Source: Anthostomella pinea (Eukaryota; Ascomycota; Sordariomycetes; Xylariales; Xylariaceae). Taken from it: a stretch of 64,000 nt of DNA. The stretch is taken from positions 4,278,001 to 4,342,000 of the forward strand of contig CAUWAG010000006.1 of NCBI GenBank assembly GCA_963556695.1, in the 5' to 3' direction. Shown here piece after piece: positions 56,740 to 64,000 of the stretch. Position numbers and translations under genes: made by a program. Positions within the stretch are counted from its first letter, which is position 1. Each line of letters opens with the position of its first letter. Below the pieces are notes generated by a model. That model saw nothing but the letters and a program-made list of their open reading frames with translations. It ran no database searches and was not told where the DNA came from.

Positions 56740-57228
56740 CGCTTGAACGGAACATAAGTCTACCCGTCGTACGATAAGTCCTCGACGATCCACTCGGCGT
56801 TGAAGCCGCACAGCTCGCGCTGGTTGGCGAACCGGTGGCTCTCGGGCCGGCCAGTGGTTAGGTTCTCGACGACGGTCAGCCCGCTCGTGCTGCTCGTCGC
56901 CTGCAACGTCATGCCCACCGCGTCGCCGGCGCGGACCCATCGGTCCGGCCACTCGCACGCGTCCTTGGGGAACCACTCCGTACCAGGCCTGGTACCACGG
57001 CTAGCTGTCCTGGGTCTTGAGTTACACGCCCGTCTGCAGGATAACGTTGCTGCACGACTTTTCTAATTCTGACCAAATAATGAGCCCCCACAACCTTCGA
57101 GTGATTGCGTCGCAGTTGATCTCAATAACCGGGAGCTCACTTACCCCTATCCAAGCGGCCTTGACCGGTACTGCAAGACACTTCGATGCATCTTTCTCCC
57201 GGCGCGACTTCCTGCAATTCAGGAGCAC
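56740..57228 (-). pseudogene. Eqolisin (peptidase G1) pseudogene
   Basis: The minus strand reads AAWIG, then an intron-like GTAAGT..GGTCAG, then SCSNVILQTGV, two in-frame stops (near 57028 and 57006), and PWYQAWY. After a 1-nt insertion near 56985 comes EWFPKDACEWPDRW, LTVVENLTTGRP and FNAEWIVEDLSYDG, a TAG (56772-56774), and YVPFKR. This is the order of the catalytic domain of fungal glutamic peptidases (scytalidoglutamic peptidase/aspergilloglutamic peptidase), with the ILQTG and AEWIVED motifs that carry the catalytic Gln and Glu. Pro-region and signal peptide are absent. Intact enzymes are secreted acid proteases; this copy is dead. Confidence 0.8.
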
Positions 57229-57399
57229 GTCAGGACCCAGATTTCACACCCCGTCCTTGCCCGAAGAAGTCGAATTGGAACTTTCGCAGCGTCTGGCCGC
57301 GTCGTACTCCCATACAAGTCGCAGCTCTCCCGCACTGGTTCGATCACATGCTCTTCGATGACTGCCTTCGTCTCATGTATACCCTGGCGACTTGGGTTG

Positions 57400-57740
57400 C
57401 AAGAAGTGACGCCCTCTTGATTTCCATGCCGCATTCGTAGCTCTAGGCCTCTCTCCAGTCTGCGAGGAAGCAAGGCCTTGGAGGCGGTCTGTTGATGCCA
57501 CTCTCCGCACCATCTTCTACGAGCCCGCGGGGCAGAAACCGCCGAGCGAAATCTCCTGGAAGGACTGCCTACACCCAATGACCCATATAGGCTTTGATGC
57601 ACAGAAGCTTGGGGGCTCCGTCTGGCGTTCTGGACCACGGGCGGCGCTGAACCTAGATCGCGGTATTCTCTTCCTCAACCTGCATCCGACGCCGAAGATC
57701 CCGATCTGGATTGCCCGACATATGGCAGGCGACTGAATCG
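57400..57740 (+). pseudogene. 3' fragment of an unrecognised fungal protein
   Basis: A frame from about 57434 reads EARPWRRSVDATLRTIFYEP, PPSEISWKDCLHPMTHIGFD, WRSGPRAALNLDRGILFLNL and HPTPKIPIWIARHMAGD before a TGA. In the next frame the continuation RRLNRVYGL appears, which fits the preceding ...IPIWIAR better, so a 1-nt shift near 57725 is likely. An upstream stop (about 57406) cuts the 5' side. The HPTPK.P...AR..GRRLNR.YG ending recurs in Pezizomycotina hypothetical proteins, but I cannot name the family. Confidence 0.45.
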
Positions 57741-57943
57741 AGTGTATGGATTATGACAGGACAGTTTTGCATTGGTACGAGTTGGGTCGATTTATTTTGA
57801 ATTGTTCTTCGACCGGAAGGGTGGAGCCAAAACCAAATACCCCAAAAGACAACGAAGCAGAGCCCCCGTGCTGTACGCGTTGAGTCTGCGTTGCCTAGTC
57901 ACATATCATGTCTTGTAATGCCAAAGTCAGCTTATCCTATCCC

Positions 57944-58888
57944 TCAGACCCCGAACTTCTGCTTGTTCTCATCTGCCCAAGCTGCAAAATCCAGGGGCTT
58001 CCTTTCGGTGATAGCCTCGATGTTTCTGAGTGCCTTCTCGTAGGCACTGCCCCGGTACCAATCACTACCCTCATTCATCTTGCTCCACTGATTCATAGCA
58101 GAACGTGCGACCCCTTCTGGCACACCCATCTTCTTCATCAGTGCCACACCCTCGTCATCGCTTACTGCTGTCACGGAGATATCCTTGCCGATTGCCCTTC
58201 CAATGATTGCCAAAGCATCCCTCTGCGACATTTGCTGTGGTCCGACAAGGAACACGACGCTTCGCTCGTCACCATCTCCCGTGGCAGCCTCGGGCTTTGC
58301 GAGAATGGTGCCGCAGACTCTCCCGATGTCGGCGGGCGCAATCCAATCGAACAAGGCGTCCGGGTACGGGATCCTCGCGTCGCCGGACCTGATCTCCTCG
58401 CTCCACCACAGGATGTTGCTGGCGAAGAAGGCCGGCCTCACAGCGACGTAGTTCTGCTCTCCAAACGTCTCCGCCAGGGTCAGCTCAACCAGGGCATGGG
58501 CGTATGAGATATAATCATCGCTCGACGTCTCGGCCGGACGGCCCCTGACGCTGTAGCTGCTGAGGAAGACGACGAACTCGATGCCGGCCGACTTGAGCGC
58601 GGGGATGCAGGCTTTCATGCCATGGTCCGGGCCGTGCGCCAGGTAGATGAGCGCGCGAGTGGCTTTGGTGGAGGTCACGGCTGCGCCCACCGACTCGGCG
58701 TCGTTGAGGTCGGCCTTGACCCGCTCGAAGCGGCCGGCCTTCTCCTGCTCGGCGGTGAGGCCGGGGACGGGCTTGGCGAGGTCGCGGACGGCGAGGAAGA
58801 CGTTGGCGCCTAGTTGCTGGGCGGTGCGAGCGGCGTGGGACCCGACGTCGCCTGTCGCGCCGAAGACTATGACGTTGACGGCGGCCAT
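57944..58888 (-). CDS. NmrA-like NAD(P)-binding protein 2
   Basis: Single exon, 314 residues, stop at 57944-57946, ATG at 58886-58888. The N-terminal Rossmann motif is VFGATGDVGSHAARTAQ (residues 8-24). RALIYLAHGPDHGMK, FVVFLSSYSVRGR and SYAHALVELTL follow, the last two in the positions of the SDR core. VAVRPAFFASN and FDWIAPADIGRVCG are typical of NmrA/HSCARG-type proteins, where the DIG segment follows the substrate pocket. Expected to be a cytosolic NAD(P)H-binding redox sensor or reductase; substrate unknown. ATATAAG upstream at about 58968-58974 may serve as TATA box. Confidence 0.9.
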   Translation of the reverse strand: MAAVNVIVFGATGDVGSHAARTAQQLGANVFLAVRDLAKPVPGLTAEQEKAGRFERVKADLNDAESVGAAVTSTKATRALIYLAHGPDHGMKACIPALKSAGIEFVVFLSSYSVRGRPAETSSDDYISYAHALVELTLAETFGEQNYVAVRPAFFASNILWWSEEIRSGDARIPYPDALFDWIAPADIGRVCGTILAKPEAATGDGDERSVVFLVGPQQMSQRDALAIIGRAIGKDISVTAVSDDEGVALMKKMGVPEGVARSAMNQWSKMNEGSDWYRGSAYEKALRNIEAITERKPLDFAAWADENKQKFGV

Positions 58889-59769
58889 GATAACTGATGT
58901 TCGATTGGAGTTGCTTCAAGGTGTGGTGTAGCTGGGGTGACAGGATGCGGGGGTTGATGGAACACGGAATATAAGTTCTCAACCCCATGGACGAAAGCTG
59001 AGACAGTAGCTTATATACGCACCAGAAGATCGAATTGCTGACAAACCTAGGTACCTAACGCTAACAGAAGTCGTAAGGCGACCCTCAAGCTGGAAATAGG
59101 CGTCGAGATCGGCATATTCCTCTGAGCAGGCATCGGCAATCGAAATCTGGTGTTAACTGCATGTGCGCCTGCACGACTTACAGAGTTTGTAAGCTGTCAG
59201 ATTTTGGCATGACGCACCTCGTTCTCGCTCAACCTTTTGGTATCCCATAAGCGACGCCCATGCCTTCGCCCTTTCGCGTGCGGACATAGGTTCATGATGC
59301 CCGGATTAAGATACATGCACATCATCTAAACCCGAGCCGAGACTTAGCTGCAGTCCTACTGAGGTAAGCCAGTCTCCGAGAGAAACCTCACTCACTTTAT
59401 GCGGAGTCCGCATTGTGCGGACTTCGGAGCTCGAGGAAAGTGCGGGCGCAGCAACACCAGTGCTGTAGCACGTCAGGATCTCTACCGTCTTGGTATTGAG
59501 GTCAGCCTCGGGAGTATCTCCGCCTGGCTGCTGCTGGCCAATTTGTCATCGCGAACAGGCGTCATGGCATTATTCAGCAGCTGTTGGTGGTCGCGCTGGG
59601 CAAGGAGGTGAATACACAAAATGATTGATAGGTACCCTTCGCCCCCGGATCCCAAGAAGAAACAACATGTCAGAGAAGGGAACCAAACCATCAAATCATA
59701 GCCATATCCAAGTCTTAAAACAATTAACTTACTCTCACTCTCACCTCCTCAACCTCTCCCAGAACCGTC
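58889..59769. promoter_or_regulatory. Divergent intergenic region of two SDR genes
   Basis: Upstream of both the minus-strand NmrA gene and the plus-strand SDR gene. It contains the perfect palindrome TAGGTACCTA (59048-59057). No other feature. Confidence 0.4.
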
Positions 59770-60610
59770 ATGGAGACCGTTCTAGTGGTCGGAGCAACTG
59801 GCAACATCGGCGTATCAGCCGTCAAGGCGGCCCTGCGTTCGAAGCGCAGTGTGCTGGCCGTAGTCCGGAACCAAGCTTCAGCTGACAAGCTCACCAAGCA
59901 CGTCGGGTCATCCGAGGGCATCACCTTCGTCGAGGCCAACGTCGCATCCGATTCCGGAGTGAAAGGCGTCGTTGACAAGGTCCGAGCCGGCAAGCTACCG
60001 GCCTTCCAACATGTGTGGTCTTCCGGTGGGTTGCCCGTTATACCCCCGCCCCAAAGTCATCAATGCTTGCTAGGTACTGACAGATCTTCCCAGTGGGCGG
60101 GGATTATACAACCATTCCCCTTGCCGAGATCACCACCGACCGCTTGCGCTACAACATGAACCACGGCTTCGAGGCCAACTTCTGTAAGGACCCCTCCATC
60201 CTGGGCTCGTACAAGCACGATTCTGACCAAGATGCTTCACAGTTGCCTACCGCGACACCATCGGCTACCTGCTCGAGCAAAACCACCCCTCCAGCACGTG
60301 GACCATCTGCACGGGAGCGCAAGGCGACCTGGCACTCTTCCCCCTCCCGGCCATGACGCAGGGCGCCCTGTTCCCGTTCTGCAAGGCCGCCGGGCGCGAG
60401 AACCTGGAGACCAATGTGCGCTTCAACGAGGTGTACCTCGCGTTCCGGGTCGAGGTGGACGAGGCCGCCGCGCAGCATGGCGTTACGAGCGCCACGGAGT
60501 TCTCGTATGTTTACGAGCAGGTCCTGGGCAGGCCCGATGTTCGCAGTTCGCGCGTCCGTGTTGAGGGTGTCGAGGACATCAAGGAGTTGAGATTTGAGAA
60601 GAGGGTCTGA
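59770..60610 (+). CDS. NmrA/SDR-like NAD(P)-binding protein 3
   Basis: Exons 59770-60025, 60094-60183 and 60243-60610; 237 residues, phases agree. Rossmann motif VVGATGNIGVSAVKAALRSK (residues 6-25). The middle reads VWSSVGGDYTTIPL across the first splice, then NFFAYRDTIGYLLEQN across the second, and WTICTGAQGDLAL at the usual substrate-loop position. No catalytic YxxxK is evident. The C-terminus (VEGVEDIKELRFEKRV) is short compared with NmrA proteins. Divergent from the NmrA-like gene at 57944, so the two may share control. Function unknown. Confidence 0.85.
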
Positions 60611-61529
60611 TGATTTGCTCGTGGCGGTACTTGCTGATCAGCAAGTTTGATGGCAACTGCACGTGCAGATGATGCTCAGAATTTCAGAAATGGTGGCATG
60701 AGATTTCGAGCAGAATGAACAGGGATTCGGAGAGCGATCACCCATCGACAGGTCTAGAACTTCTGTCTTCTTGGGGATCTACTGGGGGCTGCAGTGTTGC
60801 TCGTCCGAATTTGGGCATATTCTCCGGCATTGGAACAATTCTATGAAACCTGACTCGTTGCCCTTGGTGCTCTCCTTTCAGATTGAATCGTGTGTTGGGT
60901 CTGTTTCAGACGTGTTCGTGACCCCCCTCGCACCATGTGGCTCACCAGGGGTCGTGATCCACTCAATCAACCTTCGCCTTCACTTTTCACTCCGCCGGGT
61001 CCATTTTTGGACGAACAACTGAAAAACTAGCTGAAAATCATGGACTCATGGAGTCATGTAATCTTCAAGCTGTCATTTCGTTACTATCTCTCTCTGAGTT
61101 GTGAGATTTTTCATCCACTGAATATGTCGCGCTGTCAATCGCGCAAAGGAAATGGCTGTGTTTTACCGCCGAAGGCAACTTGACCAGGGGTGGATGGCTT
61201 GGGATCTGTTTCGAACACCCCCGACAGTAACCCCCACGACCGAAAGCTTTCAAAAATCGACTGATTGTGGGCCGGGCGCCGACGAGTCCAGGTTTGAGAA
61301 TCAGGGGTTCGTTTATACCATACTAGTTGTATCTCCAGGCGTGAGTATCTCTGCCGGTATTCGCAGGTCTGTATTTAAGCCAACCGCCTCCTGGGTCGGT
61401 CGATCGCGGTTTGCAGAACCACGCATAGATTCCCTTTGCGGCTCTTCAGACCCTATGAATTCATACTTACAGCAACTACTGTAATAACACCCAGCTAGCC
61501 CGCCCATCATCACATCGCCATCTCCAATC
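60611..61529. other. Intergenic, no gene seen
   Basis: No supported frame. GTATTTAAG at 61371-61379 could be the TATA element of the small gene at 61530. Confidence 0.4.
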
Positions 61530-61772
61530 ATGCCCGCCATCGATACCCAACTCATCACGAGGGAGTTGCCGCAGCTCGTCGTCCGCGAGATGAGCCACAT
61601 GAGCGTCATAATGAGCAGGGAGGTGACACATCAGGCATTAGAAACGCTGGCCGTCGGTGAGCGTGAACTCCCTCTTCGTTAGTACATTATCGAGCTGACG
61701 ACTCGCCTTGATCTAGTCCTTACCGTAATATTCGGCGTTGGGGGATCGATGTATTACATGATGAAGCATTAG
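61530..61772 (+). CDS. 60-residue single-TM microprotein, 2 exons
   Basis: Exon 1 is 61530-61656 and exon 2 is 61717-61772, joined by a 60-nt GTGAGC..ATCTAG intron in phase; 60 residues. The N-terminal two thirds are helical and rich in Met/Glu (TRELPQLVVREMSHMSVIMS, then REVTHQALETLA). The C-terminus is one hydrophobic helix, VLTVIFGVGGSMYYMMKH, with a GxGG motif and a short basic end. That looks like a tail-anchored or inner-membrane microprotein. Not recognised. A clean ATG, canonical splice sites and the hydrophobic helix crossing the splice junction support it. Confidence 0.6.
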
Positions 61773-62542
61773 TGTTCTTCAAAGAAGGACACACGCAACA
61801 CACACAGGGTGTAACCAGGTCTGTGTGCAAAGCCGGTTGCCTCGAGGCCGGACGCACGCAGATTTCCGAGTCTCATCGATACAGAGACGCGAGGGCACGC
61901 CAAGGCCACGGGCAGGTCGAAGTATCGCGCAGGACCTATCGCGCAGTGACGGGCTCGAAGTCTGTTGCACTAGAACCTGGGGGACACTGGGAGACCGGTG
62001 GTGGAGTTTGAGCGGGAGACTGGGCATATATCGACTACCGGGTCGTGAGGAATTAAGTCTAAGGACGAAGACGAGAAGGGGGGATACGATTGAGCGGTTG
62101 GCGTCACTTGTTCAGGTCAGGTTCCCCAGCAACCCATATGTACCGTCAAATCAGCACAATCTTTTACTGCCCTGTACCAACGTCAACCCTTAAGGCCTCT
62201 TGGTATAGTGGTATGAGACAAAATCCTCTGGGGGTTTTTCGTAAGTCTAGAACTCGATTCCGGGGCGTGCTGGCAAACAAGTGGATAGGGTTTCGCCCAG
62301 GTCAAAGCACGCTCAATAGGTTCGAATTCTAGACTGAGCTTTTTGCAATTTTTGCACTAGAAGTTTAAGGTGTATATGTATACCTTCACCGTGTTGCCTC
62401 CTAGCAAGCACTTACACAAGCATATAGGCTCTGCGAAGCTGGGTTTTCTATCATATTCTAGCTATTTAAATTGTTTCTATTTCGTAAAGTGACACTTAAT
62501 GGACCTAAGCTTCGTTTTTAATTTCTCTTTGGTAAGTTGTAA
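61773..62542. other. Intergenic with a pol III-like unit
   Basis: No protein gene is supported. It contains A/B-box-like sequences at 62194-62344 and becomes AT-richer after 62340. Confidence 0.4.
62194..62344 (+). ncRNA. tRNA-like / SINE-like pol III unit, degenerate
   Basis: The A box TGGTATAGTGG (62201-62211) matches TRGYNNARNGG. The B box GGTTCGAATTC (62319-62329) matches the T-loop consensus. A TTTTT terminator lies at 62340-62344. However, the A-to-B spacing (~118 nt) is too long for a normal tRNA, the acceptor ends (GGCCTCT / AGACTGAGC) do not pair well, and an inner TTTTT occurs near 62234. It is more likely a tRNA relic or tRNA-derived SINE than a working tRNA; no amino acid is assigned. 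Confidence 0.4.
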
Positions 62543-63362
62543 CTATCGCGAAGTCAGGATATCGGTGTTCTTAAGAGTTAAAAGGGACGACTGCGACTCC
62601 ATCTCTTCTAGGTACTTATCCTCTATGTATTTATCCGCATAGATGTGCTCATCCTCATAGATGTCCCTCTTCCGCTTGTTGGCGTCTGACATGACTCCAC
62701 GTTCTGCCGCTCCGGATCTCACCAAAGCCCTTGCGAGCTCATTGATGTAATCAGGCACCCTTGGAGGATGGGGTGCGTTGGCTTGGCTTCACTGTCTATC
62801 CTCTTCAGTTCCTCTCGTGTATACCAATCCGCATACCCATCCCCATACTCATCCGTGCACCCATCAGTATACACACCCGACCCTGAGTCAACCTTCCTCC
62901 ACTCGAAGTCCGCCACAGTCGAATGGGGCGATGGGTGCATAGCATACAGGCGGCAATGTAGTCATGTATCTCTCGGAGAAAGTCCAGGATGTCGCGGCAC
63001 AGATCTGCGTTCCAGGCCTCCGCTGGGTTGTAGCGCATGATGATGTCGATGCGGGTGAGCACACGCGCTGCGTCGAACAAATCGGATTGGTGCACCGAGG
63101 TCACATGCGCCCGGTCGATGGGAGGGTCGACATACTGGAGGATGGATACTGTTCCCTTGCAAAGGTGGAACAGCTGCCTGATAGATTCTGTCGCTCCGTA
63201 TCGAGTAAGAACTTCCTCGGTGGATAGGGGACAGCTGGAGTACCACTGAGGATCATACTTGGCGATGTGATCTGTCTTACTGACCGGGAAGCATCTTCTT
63301 CCGTGGCCGCCGCGGCCGCCGCGGCAACTCCCGCCACGGCATCTCCCACCACGATCACGCAT
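62543..63362 (-). pseudogene. Unrecognised protein gene with frame breaks
   Basis: The ATG at 63360-63362 opens a frame with an Arg/Gly-rich start (MRDRGGRCRGGSCRGG), then a plausible globular part: SSCPLSTEEVLTRYGATES, QLFHLCKGTVSILQYV, FDAARVLTRIDIIMRYNPAE and ILDFLREIHDYIAACM. The likely continuation (STVADFEWRKVDSGSGVYTD, then YTREELKRIDSEAKPT) is in the next frame from about 62940. The end (VPDYINELARALVRSG, then KRKRDIYEDEHIYADKYIED) is in a third frame from about 62770. No splice sites fit these changes, so two indels are more likely. Family not recognised. Confidence 0.45.
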
Positions 63363-64000
63363 GTTCAGTGTCTGGCCTGGTATCGTAAGTGTTGCTCCGT
63401 GTGCTTTGTTGTGTGTCTGGCTGTAGAATATGGACGGGGGGGGTGGGGGGGAATATAGCCTAAGAAGGTAGGAGCAGCACGAGGATTATATGGACTCTTT
63501 GGAAGTCTTAGCCATGCGTCTTCCAAGTCATTACCACACAATCGTCGTCAACTGATGAAGACCATTGTAGACCCTCACATTTTAAAAGGCATTGCCTGGG
63601 GTCTGCGTCTCACATGATGTTAGAATTTGAAGGAAGGCCATGTCGATTCACGTCGAAACAATCCGATTGTCGTATGATTTTCACTTGCTGTAGTCACACA
63701 CGATCCATAAAAAGTACAAAGAAGTACTGTGATTCGCAAGATTCCGCCTGACTAGAATTATCTGAGGGCCCCGAGAGAAATCTAGAGACTGCCCAAGCGT
63801 GCCTACTAAGTACGGTTGGCTGCGAGACGACTGTACGCTTCTCAAGAAGGATATAGAGTTTCGGTGTGACTTTCAATGTTGTTCGGACATAACATATAAC
63901 GGTCACGAAGAAGCAGTTAGTAGCAGCAAAGGCAGGAGGGGAAGTTCTTCTTGTATTGACGCTACTAGTAAGAAATTAAGGCTTTCTGGCTGTGACTATC
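63363..64000. other. Window end, no gene seen
   Basis: Contains a G-run (GGGGGGGGTGGGGGGG at about 63436-63451) and no supported frame. A gene may begin beyond the edge. Confidence 0.4.

Noticed and set aside
1..64000. CRISPR arrays, bacterial operons, ribosome binding sites, plasmid origins
   Set aside because: The window is eukaryotic; no direct-repeat/spacer arrays or prokaryotic signals were seen.

Overview
The window reads as nuclear DNA of a filamentous ascomycete (Pezizomycotina). The evidence is short spliceosomal introns with GT..AG ends and CTAAC/CTGAT-type branch sites, ascomycete housekeeping genes (CSN2, CWC25, RHO3, MGR2, a YSA1-like Nudix enzyme, an FHA tail-anchored STRIPAK-type protein), a Clr5-ankyrin protein and a very large DUF3638 protein. 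It also has a sharply bounded AT-rich tract with the C-to-T/G-to-A look of repeat-induced point mutation (RIP). The species cannot be named from the sequence alone.

Layout. 0-3.2 kb is degraded: an unrecognised gene interrupted by a short TIR element, and a laccase (multicopper oxidase) pseudogene. 4.5-26.2 kb is a conserved gene core: MGR2 (-), the FHA tail-anchored protein (+), a 15-exon gene for a ~3,262-residue DUF6606/DUF3638/DUF3645 protein (+) carrying a mariner-like MITE in one intron, and divergent CSN2 (-) and CWC25 (+). 27.3-37.4 kb is a nested transposon block. It holds two solo Copia-type LTRs in opposite orientation, a broken HtrL/YibB-like glycosyltransferase-type gene, hAT-like MITEs, a Gypsy/chromovirus retrotransposon with 243-bp LTRs inserted inside one of those MITEs, and a further solo LTR inside AT-rich DNA. 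39.6-42.7 kb has RHO3 (+) and a PAF-acetylhydrolase-like secreted esterase (-) with a 10-bp duplication and a nearby compensating shift. 43-47.4 kb is gene-poor apart from a decaying C2H2 zinc-finger gene with a 12-bp minisatellite. 47.8-64 kb is accessory-like: a secreted single-pass membrane protein, a Nudix hydrolase, three NmrA/SDR-type NAD(P)-binding proteins, a 72-residue Ser/Lys-rich protein, a Clr5-ankyrin protein, an eqolisin (peptidase G1) pseudogene, a 60-residue one-TM microprotein, a pol III-like A/B-box unit and a frameshifted unknown gene.

Intron models were checked by phase: exon sums are divisible by three for MGR2 (110 aa), the DUF3638 gene (3,262 aa), CSN2 (494 aa), RHO3 (211 aa), Nudix (204 aa), the SDR (237 aa), Clr5-ankyrin (1,209 aa), the 72-aa protein and the 60-aa protein. 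I do not see one coherent new multi-gene system. The most unusual content is the nested insertion block around 27-37 kb, the three TIR/LTR families with recognisable target duplications, the P-loop/DECD core of the giant protein, and several small multi-exon genes that simple ORF calling misses.
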